Source: Rhodoblastus sp963710275 (GTDB lineage: Bacteria; Pseudomonadota; Alphaproteobacteria; Rhizobiales; Beijerinckiaceae). From it: a stretch of DNA of 64,000 nucleotides. The notes beneath the pieces are model-generated. The model saw only the letters and a program-made list of their open reading frames with translations, searched no databases and was not told the origin of the DNA. Positions 13,830 to 22,882 of the stretch are shown piece after piece. Positions within the stretch are counted from its first letter, which is position 1; every line of letters starts with the position of its first letter. Made by a program: the position numbers and the translations under genes. The stretch is taken from positions 248,001 through 312,000 of the forward strand of contig CAVPZS010000008.1 of the NCBI GenBank assembly GCA_963710275.1, written 5' to 3'.

Positions 13830-15242
13830 TTAGTGGCCAGCGGCTTGAAAGATGAAACTGAAATCGGCCGAATAGGTCGATGGATTGGCGAGCGCTGCAT
13901 TGACGTGACAGGTCGTGCATGTCGTCGTCTGAAGGTAGGTCTCCATCGTCGAATTAGCGACGGGTATCGAAGGAAGCGTCGTTGGCAGGCGGGCGGAGCC
14001 GGCAAGGGGAGCCTCGGGATCAACGGCGATGCCCAGCGCCCATTGCACATTGACCAGCTTGTAATTCTGCCAAACGGTATCCGGATAGGTCTTCGCCAAG
14101 GACTGGACCATTTGGTTGACGTCGTCTGTATCCGGCTCGATGGGTGTGATGCGTGTGGTCTGGATCGCCGTTGGCGCCGGGCAGGCGCCGCCGATGCGAT
14201 AGGGAGGCCGGATATTCGGCGCGCAGCCGACCGTCACCGTGCGCCGCGCCGCGCCTGCAGCTGGACCGGCGAGACAGCGCGGATCGCCCACCACCACGGT
14301 CTGCGGCTGACAGTGATCGCTGTACAGGTTGTAGCTTCCGCTGATCGGGCCGTTGTCGTCGGGAGCATTGTCAACATGTTCGAAGGTCGCCCAGAAAAAG
14401 CTCGGCTGGAGCGTGGTCTTCTGGATGATGTGCAGCCCTATCAGCGCCACCTCGGTCAGGCGGCAATCGCCGCTCGAAGCGTCGATGATCGCGGCGTCGC
14501 CGGTCTTGAAATAGGCCCATTTGGGATTTTGCGGATCGGGAACCTCCATCCAGGCCGCCTTCAATTCGAGCGCGCCAATGGGGCCGTCGGCATCGCCCTT
14601 GGGAAGCACGAGCGGACGACCTGCGGTGATGAACGCAGCCTGCGCGTCGGCGTCGTACAGTCGGTTCGAGACGATAAAGTCGGCTTCCTCGCGGTTCACA
14701 CGGATTTCGTACCAGATGTTCGTGTTGTTGCTCGCGCCGATCCACGCGGCCTGATTGTCGGCGGCGCCGGCCTGTTCCGTCGCTTTGATGTGGGCGCCCT
14801 TTTTCTCCCAGCCTGACGGGGCCTCGAAAATCGTCAGGTCTTCTGGCCGGACGACGCCCGCGGCCCTGACCCTGGACGCGCAGGCGGCAGGCAGCGGCGC
14901 CCGTCGGACGGGCAAGGCGCCGCCGCCGGCGGGTCGAAGAATGTCCGCCGCGCTGGGAAAGGTCTGCCATCGCACCGGAGCGCGGTCCCCGGCTTCGCCG
15001 AAACGATGCCCGACGCTCGGCCAATTCAGGCCAATGAATTGCTGCCAGGCGAAACAATTGACAGTCTTTTGGCTGGTCGTGCTTGGGGCGTCGCCCAGGA
15101 CTTCGCCGGAATAGGAAAAATAGAAACCGGGACCGCACTTATTGGAATAGACTGTTTCAGCGGCGCTGGGCGCCGTCCATAGCAAAAGGGCGCCCGTCAG
15201 GTTCCGGATTGCGCGGCGAATGACCGAAATCCTCATTGGCAA
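13830..15242 (-). CDS. Secreted protein with single C-terminal CxxCH haem motif
   Basis: 470 residues with a signal peptide (RRAIRNLTGALLLWTAPSAAE). Most of the sequence (WQQFIGLNWPS, WEVPDPQNPKWAYFKTG-like blocks, GLHIIQKT) belongs to a conserved periplasmic family sometimes called cytochrome c family proteins; the only haem site is C-T-T-C-H near residues 442-446, close to the end. It may carry a c-type haem and act in periplasmic electron transfer, but no partner is encoded next to it. It is convergent with the TPR gene. Start MPMRIS or the Met two residues later are both possible. Confidence 0.6.
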   Translation of the reverse strand: MPMRISVIRRAIRNLTGALLLWTAPSAAETVYSNKCGPGFYFSYSGEVLGDAPSTTSQKTVNCFAWQQFIGLNWPSVGHRFGEAGDRAPVRWQTFPSAADILRPAGGGALPVRRAPLPAACASRVRAAGVVRPEDLTIFEAPSGWEKKGAHIKATEQAGAADNQAAWIGASNNTNIWYEIRVNREEADFIVSNRLYDADAQAAFITAGRPLVLPKGDADGPIGALELKAAWMEVPDPQNPKWAYFKTGDAAIIDASSGDCRLTEVALIGLHIIQKTTLQPSFFWATFEHVDNAPDDNGPISGSYNLYSDHCQPQTVVVGDPRCLAGPAAGAARRTVTVGCAPNIRPPYRIGGACPAPTAIQTTRITPIEPDTDDVNQMVQSLAKTYPDTVWQNYKLVNVQWALGIAVDPEAPLAGSARLPTTLPSIPVANSTMETYLQTTTCTTCHVNAALANPSTYSADFSFIFQAAGH

Positions 15243-15373
15243 ATACTCTTCGTATAATTTCTTTATAAATCAACCGATTATGTTGATGCGCCCGCAGCGA
15301 AGGGTGAGATAAACGTGAGAAAAACTTCATAAATTTGTTTGTTTTGTCACGATAGAAGTTTTGTCGCGCGCGC

Positions 15374-16204
15374 TCACGCCTCGATTTCATTCGCCTTGGC
15401 CTCGTCCCAAAGCGCGTCCATTTCCTCAAGCGAAACGGCGCCAAGCTTTTTCCCCTGCGCCTCCAGCCGCCGCTCGATATGGCGGAAGCGGCGTTCGAAC
15501 TTGGCGTTCGTCCCCCGCAGTGCGCTCTCGGCGTCGGTTTTGGCGTGGCGGGCCAGATTGGCGACGGCGAACAGCACGTCGCCGATTTCCTCGGCCACAT
15601 GCGCTTTGTCGCCTCGGTCCAGCGCCTCCTCGACCTCGTCGCATTCCTCCCGGATCTTTGCCAGCACCAGCCGCGCGTCATTCCAGTCGAAGCCGACTTT
15701 CGAGGCCTTTTCCTGCAACTTGATCGCGCGGGTCAGGGCAGGGAGGGTCACGGGAATATCGGCGAGCAAACCCTGGCGGCCCTCATCGGGCAGGCCGGCG
15801 GCGCGGCGCGCTTCCGCCTTTTCGGCCTTTTCCTGGGCCTTGATCTCCGCCCAGACGCCTTCGACGGCTTCCGGCGTGCGCGCCTCGGGAGCGCCGAAGA
15901 CATGGGGATGCCGGCGGATCATCTTGGTGGTGATGGCCTCGACCACGCCGCCGAAATCGAACAGGTCGCGCTCCTCGGCCATGCGGGCGTGAAAAACCAC
16001 CTGCAACAGCAAGTCGCCTAATTCATCGCGCAATTCGACGAAATCGTCGCGCTCGATGGCGTCGATGACCTCGCAGGCTTCCTCCACCGCATAGGGGGCG
16101 ATGCTGCGGAAATCCTGGGCGAGGTCCCAGGCGCAACCCGTCTTTGGCGTGCGCAGCGCCGCCATGATCGCGAGGAGGCGGGAGATTTCGCGCGATGGCT
16201 GCAT
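15374..16204 (-). CDS. mazG: Nucleoside triphosphate pyrophosphohydrolase MazG
   Basis: 276 residues with two MazG helical domains: the first with EEACEVIDAIERDDFVELRDELGDLLLQVVFH (EExxE...ExxD metal-binding pattern), the second with EECDEVEEALDRGDKAHVAEEIGDVLFAVANLARH. It hydrolyses (d)NTPs to monophosphates as house-cleaning. I start at ATG 16204 (MQPSREISRLLAIMAALR); the longer reading frame runs back through a terminator and is not credible. Confidence 0.92.
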   Translation of the reverse strand: MQPSREISRLLAIMAALRTPKTGCAWDLAQDFRSIAPYAVEEACEVIDAIERDDFVELRDELGDLLLQVVFHARMAEERDLFDFGGVVEAITTKMIRRHPHVFGAPEARTPEAVEGVWAEIKAQEKAEKAEARRAAGLPDEGRQGLLADIPVTLPALTRAIKLQEKASKVGFDWNDARLVLAKIREECDEVEEALDRGDKAHVAEEIGDVLFAVANLARHAKTDAESALRGTNAKFERRFRHIERRLEAQGKKLGAVSLEEMDALWDEAKANEIEA

Positions 16205-16240
16205 GGCTCGAGTCCATAAAAAAGAAGGGCGCTTGCCATA

Positions 16241-16269
16241 AAAAAAGAGCAGGGCGCTTGGCCCTGCTC
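16241..16269 (-). terminator. Rho-independent terminator between csp and mazG
   Basis: On the minus strand, GAGCAGGGC-CAAGC-GCCCTGCTC (a perfect 9-bp stem) is followed by seven T. It ends read-through from the cold-shock gene just before mazG. Confidence 0.85.
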
Positions 16270-16293
16270 CATTAAACGATAAACGGTCGAACA

Positions 16294-16328
16294 AAAACCC
16301 CGAGCCGATGAAATCAGGTCGGGGTTTT
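16294..16328. terminator. Bidirectional terminator after csp
   Basis: AAAACCCCGA pairs with TCGGGGTTTT around a 15-base loop, 46 bases after the csp stop, with a T tract on the minus strand. With the hairpin at 16241-16269 it makes a tandem terminator. Confidence 0.75.
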
Positions 16329-16373
16329 CGATTCTTTGCTTCGTCGCGTTTTCATTGAAAACGCTTCGCGAAC

Positions 16374-17060
16374 TCAGCTGAGTTCGATGGCGACGGCCTC
16401 GCGGCCCTTCTGGGTGTCGACGACCTTCATGATCACCGGCTGGCCCTCCGGCAATTGCGAAATGCCGGCGGCGCCGAGGATCGAAATGTGGACGAACACG
16501 TCCTTGCCGCCGTCATTGGCCTGGACGAAGCCAAAGCCCTTGGCGCCGTCGAACCACTTGACCGCGCCCTGGACTTCCACGGCCGACGAAAGGTCGGGCG
16601 CGCGACGCGCCGGGGGACGCGGCGAGTCGAAGGAGCGCTGCGGCGCGCGTTCGGCGGCGCCGGCGGTGTCCACTTCGAGCACGCGGGTGACCTGCTGGCC
16701 CTTGACGCCATTGGCGACGAGAACCTTCAGCTTCGCGCCCGGGGGGACGGATTCATAACCGGCGGACTGCAGCGCGCCGATGTGCAGAAAGGCGTCGCCG
16801 GTGCCGTTGGCCAGTTCGACAAAGCCGAAGCCCTTGTCGCCCTTGAACCACTTCACCACGGCGTCGACCGAAGCGGCGCTGCCGCCTGCGGGCGGAGGCG
16901 CGAAGCCGGAATCGCCGCCGCCGAATCCGCCGCCCATGGGCGGGCGGTCGAACGACGAGCGCGGTTGGCTGAACGTCCTGCGCGGGGCGTCGAAGGGCGA
17001 GGGCCCGTCATCGTCAAAACCGCGCTTCCTCGGGGCTCGGAAATCTTTACCTTTGCTCAT
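16374..17060 (-). CDS. Double cold-shock-domain protein
   Basis: 228 residues with two cold-shock OB folds. The first (about 65-130) has VVKWFKGDKGFGFVELANGTGDAFLH, the second (about 160-226) has AVKWFDGAKGFGFVQANDGGKDVFVHIS; both keep the RNP1 (KGFGF) and RNP2 (VFVH-like) RNA-binding motifs. The first 60 residues are basic, then Pro/Gly-rich and probably disordered. Double-domain CspA proteins are typical of Alphaproteobacteria and act as RNA chaperones. Followed by two terminators; preceded by over 500 bases without another gene. Confidence 0.92.
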   Translation of the reverse strand: MSKGKDFRAPRKRGFDDDGPSPFDAPRRTFSQPRSSFDRPPMGGGFGGGDSGFAPPPAGGSAASVDAVVKWFKGDKGFGFVELANGTGDAFLHIGALQSAGYESVPPGAKLKVLVANGVKGQQVTRVLEVDTAGAAERAPQRSFDSPRPPARRAPDLSSAVEVQGAVKWFDGAKGFGFVQANDGGKDVFVHISILGAAGISQLPEGQPVIMKVVDTQKGREAVAIELS

Positions 17061-17597
17061 GTCCGCCTATTAAACTCCGCCTCATTTTTCGATCGGGACG
17101 CTTGGATCCGAAACCCTCTAGGATTCAAAAACTCCAAGCTCCGCCTTGCTCCCGCATTGACCCGAAAGGGAAAAACCCAAACCGGTCAAACGGAAACGCC
17201 AAGCCGATGGTGTCAGATTTCCTAGTCCAAAGCCCGCGCGTTATCCTTTTAGCAGCAAATGGGGCCTTTTGGCTAGGTTTTTTGCTGCGGAAAACACGGG
17301 GAAACTGAACAAAAAGCGGGCTCTTGGCCGCAAAAACCGTTTTTTCGTTAAGCCAAACCGAACAGCGGCGCGTTTTTTCACAATTACGTGAGGCGGCGGC
17401 CCGGAAACCGGGCGAGACCGCCAGTCAGGACATCCGATGGCGCGGCCGCTGCGCGGCGCGCGCGGCGCCTTCGCGAGTTCGCTCTGCGCGCTTTCCTGCG
17501 ACGCCGCATCGAAGACACGGAGCCGCCGGGGGAGAACACGCTTGGCCCTATCCGAGATTCGCATAATCAATATTATGGAATTTACCAATGTCGGGAA
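17061..17597. other. Long upstream region of the cold-shock gene
   Basis: 537 bases without a credible gene; short frames here have no family features. It probably holds the csp promoter and 5' untranslated leader, which in cold-shock genes can be long and structured, but I see no specific thermosensor element. It also contains the 3' flank of the cupin gene. Confidence 0.4.
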
Positions 17598-18048
17598 TTA
17601 CGTGTCCGGCGGCTCCCAGCCCTTCGGCGCCATTTCAAACCCCGCGAACTCGAAAGCCGGCGCGACGACGCAGCCGACCAAACTCCAGGCGCCAAGGCTT
17701 CGCGCCGACCTGCCACGCGCCCGTCGGAACGACGCCTTGCAAACGGTCGCCGCTGGCGAGATCGGGCCCGAGCCGCATGTCGCGCAATCCGGACGCCGGA
17801 TCTTGGATCTCGAGCCGCAAAGTCGCGCCGGCCTGCCACAGCCAGATTTCCGCGGCGTCGATGCGATGCCAGTGGGATCGCTCGCCCTCGGCCAGCAGGA
17901 ACAGGATGCTGGTCGCGGCGCCGCGACCGCCGTCCGCCGGGCGGTCGCGCCAAAGTTCGCGATAGCGGCCGCCTTCGGGATGCGGCGCCAGCCCGAGCGC
18001 GTCGGCGACGGTTTGACTGTCGAGTGTGGGGTCGCGGAGATCGATCAT
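17598..18048 (-). CDS. Cupin protein of the DUF985 family (one frameshift)
   Basis: Begins MIDLRDPTLDSQTVADALGL, then HPEGGRYRELWRD, TSILFLLAEGERSHWHRIDAAEIWLW and GPDLASGDRLQGVVPTGAWQ, the DUF985 (cupin_5) pattern with metal-binding His in the HWH stretch. The C-terminal part SLGAWSLVGCVVAPAFEFAG and MAPKGWEPPDT lies in the next frame; removing one G near 17706-17712 joins them and places the stop at 17598-17600. The corrected length is about 149 residues, as usual for the family. The reaction is unknown; it may act on nucleotide-sugar-like or small anionic ligands. Confidence 0.72.
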
Positions 18049-18090
18049 CGATTGGCTTTCCAGACTGGTCGGCGCGATCCTAGCGCAAAA

Positions 18091-18894
18091 CTAGAATTGC
18101 GGCGCCTCCGCCCAGTCGCTCCATTCCATCTGGATCGCGAGTAGCACGGCGCGGGCCAGAGCCTGGTCATCCTTGCCGACGCCGCTGAAGGGCGCGTCGC
18201 GCCTGATCGTCACTTCCGCCACCGGCTCGCCCGAGGCGAAGGCGCACTCCCTGGAGAGGCCGACAATGCGGCCGGCGAGCCTCGATCGGATCGGCGTCCG
18301 GTCGATCAAGCCCAGGAGTTCGTCCTTGGCGACGAGGTCGCCAATCTCGCGCGCCGGCCGGAACAGGCCGGAAAGCGGGGCCGCAACCAGGCTACGCGCG
18401 GAAATGCGGGCGTCGCCGGGCGTTTTTTCGGGGGCAGGCGCCCTGCCCTCGCGGATCAGCGCGCCCGGGTCCGGTCCCTCGATCGCGATCGCCAGGTCGC
18501 AATCCTCGCCGGCCGTGCGCCCGCCGCCCAGGCAGATACGCAGGCGCGCGTTGAAATCGGCCGCCGCTTCCGCGCCGCCGGTTTCGCCTGTCGCGTCGAT
18601 GACGACGTCCCAAGGCCAACGCCCCGTCGCATCCTCGGTGAGCAGCGGAATAAAATTTTTCTGACGCAAGGCCGCGAGAAAGGAGCGGTCGTTGCGCACG
18701 AGCCGCGCGTCGACGCCGTCAAGCGTTGCGACGCCCTGGCTCCAGGCGTCGGCGAAAGACATTTTCCGCCGCAGAATTTTTGGCGGCGCGCGGCGCTGCA
18801 ACGCCACCGCGTGGCCGGCGAGCAGCAGCAGCCGCGCCACCGCAGAGGCGATGGGACCCAGGCCCAAGACGAGGATGCTGATCGATTCGTCCAT
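18091..18894 (-). CDS. EF2563/YqeB-like molybdenum-hydroxylase accessory protein
   Basis: 267 residues starting MDESISILVLGLGPIASAVA, a Rossmann motif, followed by RRAPPKILRRKMSFADAWSQG and DGVDARLV. This resembles the selenium-dependent molybdenum hydroxylase family (EF2563, YqeB), where the matching text is P-x-x-I-R-R-x-V-x-F-x-x-A. Related to XdhC, these proteins are thought to help mature molybdenum hydroxylases; no hydroxylase is encoded nearby. The later part (GDLVAKDELLGLIDRTPIRS) carries the family's second conserved block. I choose Met 18894 over the upstream 18933 start, whose extra residues are not conserved. Confidence 0.6.
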   Translation of the reverse strand: MDESISILVLGLGPIASAVARLLLLAGHAVALQRRAPPKILRRKMSFADAWSQGVATLDGVDARLVRNDRSFLAALRQKNFIPLLTEDATGRWPWDVVIDATGETGGAEAAADFNARLRICLGGGRTAGEDCDLAIAIEGPDPGALIREGRAPAPEKTPGDARISARSLVAAPLSGLFRPAREIGDLVAKDELLGLIDRTPIRSRLAGRIVGLSRECAFASGEPVAEVTIRRDAPFSGVGKDDQALARAVLLAIQMEWSDWAEAPQF

Positions 18895-18992
18895 CACTAC
18901 GCCCGTATTTGCATTTAGCCTCAGGCCAAGCAAGAATCCGGCCGGGGAACAGAGCGACTTTTGGCCGGTTGGTTGCAGTGGGGATATTCGCC

Positions 18993-20645
18993 ATGACCTT
19001 TCCGCTGACCTTGTTGAACCTTGCCGGCGCCATCGCGCTGCTGCTTTGGGGTTCGCACATGGTGCAGACCGGCGTGCAGCGCGCCTTCGGCCCGAAGCTG
19101 CGAAGTTTTCTCGGAACCGCTCTTCGCAATCGTTTCAAGGCTTTCTTCGCCGGACTCGGCGTCACGACGCTGCTGCAGAGCAGCACCGCGACCGGCCTGA
19201 TGGTCACGGGTTTCGCCGCCACCGGCATGGTCGATCTCGCCCCGGCCCTGGCGATCATGCTCGGCGCCAATGTCGGCACCACCGTCGTCGTCCAGGCCCT
19301 GTCCTTCAATGTCGCCGCGCTGTCGCCGACGCTGATCCTGATCGGCGTGATGATGTTTCGTCGTGAGTCCAGCAGCCGGACGCGCGATTTCGGCCGCGCC
19401 TTCATCGGTCTTGGCCTGATGTTCCTGGCTCTGAGCCAATTGCTCGAAATCATGACGCAATACGAGGACATGCCGAGCCTGCGGATATTGCTCGGCGCCG
19501 TCTCCACCGAGCCGCTGGTCGACGTGCTGCTGGCGGCCGCCCTGACCTGGGCGGCGCATTCGAGCGTCGCCGTCGTGCTGTTCATCATGTCGCTGGCGGC
19601 CAGGGGCGCGGTGCCGCCCGACGCCGCCTTCGCGCTGGTGCTGGGCGCCAATCTCGGCGCGGCGATCAACCCGGTGATCGAGGGGCCGGCCAGCGACGAT
19701 CCCGCCGCCAAGCGCCTGCCCGTCGGCAATCTGCTCACGCGCGTCGTCGGAGGCGCGGTGGCGCTGGCTTTCCTCTATCCGATCGGTCGCTTCATGGTGA
19801 CCTTCGAGCCCAATGATGCGCGCGCAGTCGCCGATTTTCACACCCTGTTCAACCTCGCGGTCGCGGCGGGCTTCTTTCCCTTCCTTGGCTTCTATGCCGC
19901 GGCCCTGCGCCGCCTGCTGCCGCGCCGGGCGGAGCCCGCCGACCTCGCCACGCCGATCTACCTCGACGAGGCCGCCCGCGAGACGCCGATCGTCGCGCTG
20001 GGCCTCGCCGCGCGGGAGGCGCTGCGTCTCGCCGATCTCCTGCTCGAAATGATCCAGGGCGCCAAGCAGGCGATTGAAAAGGGCGATCGCCGCCTGGCCG
20101 TGGAGACGCGGCGGCGCGACGACCTGATCGACCGGCTCGCGTCGGCGATCAAGGCCTATCTCGCGGCGCTCGACACCGAGGAGATGAGTTCCTCCGACCA
20201 GGATCGGCTCAACGAGATTTTCACTTTCCTTTCGCAGATCGAGCAGGCCGGCGACGTGCTGTCGCGCAATTTCCTCGGCCATGTCGCCAAGCAATTGAAG
20301 AAGACGGTGGCGGTCGACGGGGCGGACCGCAGCGAAATCGGCCCCATGCTGGATCGGCTCGCCAACAATCTGCGGACCGCGGGCTCGCTGTTCATGACTG
20401 GAGACGCGCGGGTGGCGCGCTTGCTCACCGACGAGAAAGTCGCTTTCCGCGACGCCGAATCCCAGGCCGCGCTTGCCCATTTCTCGGTCGCGGGCGCGTC
20501 GCCCTCCCCGGAAACCCAAGCCAGCGCCCTGCGGCTCGATCTGATGCGCGACCTGAAACAGATCAACGGCCATATCGTCGCGGCGTCCGCCTATCCGCTG
20601 CTGGAGAAAAAGGGCGAATTGCTGCCGAGCCGGCTTGTTTCCTGA
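18993..20645 (+). CDS. Na+/phosphate cotransporter family protein with PhoU domain
   Basis: 550-residue inner-membrane protein. The first 340 residues hold two inverted Na_Pi_cotrans repeats with the signatures LLQSSTATGLMVTGF and WAAHSSVAVVLF (the QSS motif is partly replaced by HSS in the second repeat). The C-terminal 190 residues are helical and PhoU-like. The family imports or exports phosphate driven by Na+. ATG 18993 is chosen because the first transmembrane helix follows it directly; the longer reading starts within the divergent neighbour's promoter. It lies 49 bases before the ligase gene and may be co-transcribed with it. Confidence 0.85.
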   Translation: MTFPLTLLNLAGAIALLLWGSHMVQTGVQRAFGPKLRSFLGTALRNRFKAFFAGLGVTTLLQSSTATGLMVTGFAATGMVDLAPALAIMLGANVGTTVVVQALSFNVAALSPTLILIGVMMFRRESSSRTRDFGRAFIGLGLMFLALSQLLEIMTQYEDMPSLRILLGAVSTEPLVDVLLAAALTWAAHSSVAVVLFIMSLAARGAVPPDAAFALVLGANLGAAINPVIEGPASDDPAAKRLPVGNLLTRVVGGAVALAFLYPIGRFMVTFEPNDARAVADFHTLFNLAVAAGFFPFLGFYAAALRRLLPRRAEPADLATPIYLDEAARETPIVALGLAAREALRLADLLLEMIQGAKQAIEKGDRRLAVETRRRDDLIDRLASAIKAYLAALDTEEMSSSDQDRLNEIFTFLSQIEQAGDVLSRNFLGHVAKQLKKTVAVDGADRSEIGPMLDRLANNLRTAGSLFMTGDARVARLLTDEKVAFRDAESQAALAHFSVAGASPSPETQASALRLDLMRDLKQINGHIVAASAYPLLEKKGELLPSRLVS

Positions 20646-20694
20646 ACGGCGCCGTCATTATAAACGTCTTGGGGAAATACTTGCGGAAACGGGC

Positions 20695-21878
20695 ATGGCG
20701 GCGAGGGCGGACGACTGGCGGTTTGGGCCCGAATTTCCGCGTTTCCTCGCCGACCTGATGGCAGCGGAATTCGCGCTTATGCGGCCGGGCGCGCCGCCGC
20801 TGCGGCTCAGGGACGACGCCGATCCCGGGACGGATTCGCTGGAGCGGCTGCGACTCGCAATGGCCGTCGCGACGGCGCTGCGCCTGGGCTCCGAACGGCT
20901 CCAGGAGATGCGTTTTTTCTCCGACTGGGTCGCCGAATGCCGCCGCGCCGCCGCTCCCCACGTGATTTTGGCGCCGATCCGGGACTGACCTTCAAGACGT
21001 CAGGCAGCAGCGGCGAGCCGCGCCTGGTCGCGCAGCCCATCGCGGCGCTGTTACAAGAGGTCGATGCGCTCGCCGCAATTTTTCCCGGAGCTGCGCGGAT
21101 CATCGCCCTCGCGCCCGCCCACCACATCTACGGCTTCCTTCACACCGTTCTGCTGCCGCATCGGCTGGGCCTGCCGGTCCTGGACGCCCGCGCCCATGCG
21201 CCCGGATCGGTCGCGCGGCTGTTGCGGGACGGCGATGTCGTCGTCGCCTTCCCGACGTTCTGGCAGGCGGCGGCGGAAGCGGGCGTCGTCTGGCCCGGCG
21301 GCGTGGTCGGGACGAGTTCCGGCGCGCCCTGCCCCCCGCAGGTCGGACCCGCCCTGAGACGGCAAAACCTGTCCCGGCTGGTCGAAATTTACGGCTCCAC
21401 CGAAACCGGCGGCATAGGCTGGCGCGATGACGCCGAAAATCCATTTCGCCTGATGCCCTACTGGCGGCGGGAAGGCGAAGACAGGCTGTCCCGGGATTTC
21501 GGCCTCGGCGCGCGATCTTATGAATTGCCCGACGTCGTGTCGTGGTCGGACGCCGAAACCCTGCGGCCCGTCCGCAGGCGCGACGGCGCGGTCCAGGTCG
21601 GCGGCGTCAACGTCTATCCGGAACTCGTTTGCGCCGTGCTGAAGGCGCATCCGGGCGTCGCCGACGCCGCGGTCCGCCTGATGCGGCCGCATGAGGGCGA
21701 GAGGCTGAAGGCTTTCGTCGCGCTCAAGGACGAGGCCTGGCGGCCCGAGGCTTTCCGCGCCGAACTGGAGGCGTGGTTGCAACAGCGGCTCACCGCTGTC
21801 CAAATTCCGCGCGCTTTCAGCTTTGGGCCGCGCCTTCCGGTTGACGATCGCGGAAAGCTTTGTGACTGGACGATCTGA
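20695..21878 (+). CDS. 4-coumarate-CoA ligase of the PYP-activation type (one frame break)
   Basis: An ANL-superfamily acyl-adenylating enzyme of unusually short form (about 394 residues). The N-terminal 95 residues end in an acyl-carrier-like stretch (DPGTDSLERLRLAMAVATAL). The core has LTFKTSGSSGEP (P-loop), APAHHIYGFLHTVLLPHRLGLP, EIYGSTETGGIGWR and VQVGGVNVYPE, but lacks the long central part of ordinary ligases. Short ligases of this kind occur with photoactive yellow protein and activate p-coumarate for attachment; a PYP homologue lies 370 bases away. The two halves overlap in different frames at 20937-20988, so one base is missing or two are extra near 20955-20965. It could instead be two overlapping genes. 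Its 3' end overlaps the convergent response regulator by about 60 bases. Confidence 0.7.
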
Positions 21879-22233
21879 CCCGCGCCATCTGCGCCTCCAG
21901 CGCGGCCAGCAGGTCCGGACCCCTGAGCGGCTTGGCGAGAATCGGCGTGCGGCTGCAGCATCGCGGCGCATCGAGCCCCTTGCCGAAGCCGGTCAGCAGG
22001 ACGAAGGGTATTTTTCGGGCGGTCAAGGCCTCCGCGACCGGCCAGACATAGACGCCGGCCAGATTGACGTCGAGCACGGCGGCGTCGATCTCCGCGCTTT
22101 CGGCGAGCGGCAAGGCGCGTTCGACGCGGCTGACAGGACCGACGACGACGTAGCCCGCCTCGGTCAGCACGTCTTCGGCGGCCAGCGCCACCAGCGCCTC
22201 GTCATCGACGAGGAGAATGCGTTTCGCGCCCAT
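21817..22233 (-). CDS. Single-domain response regulator
   Basis: 138-residue receiver domain: MGAKRILLVDDEALVALAAEDVL, phospho-Asp in AAVLDVNLAGV, Thr in FVLLTGFG, Lys in ILAKPLRG. No output domain. This type is commonly the partner of HWE kinases, one of which lies 650 bases upstream on the same strand. I use ATG 22233; the longer reading adds a serine-rich leader that runs into the PYP gene. It follows the PYP gene by ten bases, so the two are surely in one transcript, and it is the probable phospho-acceptor or feedback element of the light module. Confidence 0.85.
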   Translation of the reverse strand: MGAKRILLVDDEALVALAAEDVLTEAGYVVVGPVSRVERALPLAESAEIDAAVLDVNLAGVYVWPVAEALTARKIPFVLLTGFGKGLDAPRCCSRTPILAKPLRGPDLLAALEAQMARVRSSSHKAFRDRQPEGAAQS

Positions 22234-22243
22234 GGAGAACCGG

Positions 22244-22621
22244 TCAGTTGCGGTGGATGAAGATCCATAAGCCGCCATCCTTGCCGGACTGCGCGCGAAC
22301 GGTCAATTCCCGTTCGCAGTCGCTGAAATCGCCGACAAAATTGAAGCTGATGTCCAGCGTGCCTTCGCGGCGGGCCTTGTCGATTCGGCCTTTGAAATAG
22401 CCGTTGTTCATGCAGGGCGCGACATCGATGAAATACAGGCGTCCCGTCGCCGCGCGCTCGCCGTAGCCGGAGCGCGCGGCTTCCGCCTTGTTGAACACGC
22501 GCACGATATTCTGCGAATCGAGGCCAGTGACGCCGAAAGGCAAAAGATCCAATTCCTCCTGCGTCAGGACTTCGACCGCTTCGGCAAGCCGCTGCGTGTC
22601 GAAGGACGGCAAGGTGGTCAT
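22244..22621 (-). CDS. pyp: Photoactive yellow protein homologue (PYP-like PAS photoreceptor)
   Basis: From ATG 22621 (GGAG seven bases upstream) the product is 125 residues, exactly the length of Halorhodospira PYP. It aligns along its whole length: ELDLLPFGVTGLD with LDGLAFGAIQLD; RVFNKAEAARSG with LQYNAAEGDITG; YFIDVAPCMNNGYFKGR with FFKDVAPCTDSPEFYGK; and WIFIHRN with WVFVKRV at the C-terminus. The chromophore cysteine is kept (Cys70, PYP Cys69), as is the buried glutamate (Glu47, PYP Glu46). Tyr42 is replaced by Phe43, Thr50 by Ser51 and Arg52 by Tyr53. In PYP, p-coumarate is thioester-linked to this Cys and isomerises in blue light. Whether this copy binds it is inference, backed by the nearby ligase. 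Confidence 0.82.
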   Translation of the reverse strand: MTTLPSFDTQRLAEAVEVLTQEELDLLPFGVTGLDSQNIVRVFNKAEAARSGYGERAATGRLYFIDVAPCMNNGYFKGRIDKARREGTLDISFNFVGDFSDCERELTVRAQSGKDGGLWIFIHRN

Positions 22622-22882
22622 GGACATACTCCGTGGGGATGGCGCTTGCGCCCTAGTCTTGATGAAGCCACGGCGCTGCGCCAGTTGGAAAAGGCGGCGC
22701 ATAGCATCAGCGCCATGAAATTTTGTCAATCGGGAATGGAGCCCTTTTTGGCGAAGAATTTACAGCCATCAGGGGCCGGATTAGCCAATATCGCCGCCGC
22801 CTTGACGCAGATGCGGGCCAGGTCGCGACGACCTGTTGTCCGTCGGGCCTGCCGTTGAGGCTCCCGGACCGAGCGCCGCGGC

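Noticed and set aside
17102..17308. 68-residue frame upstream of the cold-shock gene
   Set aside because: No ribosome site, no family features, and it lies in the probable 5' leader of the opposite-strand gene.
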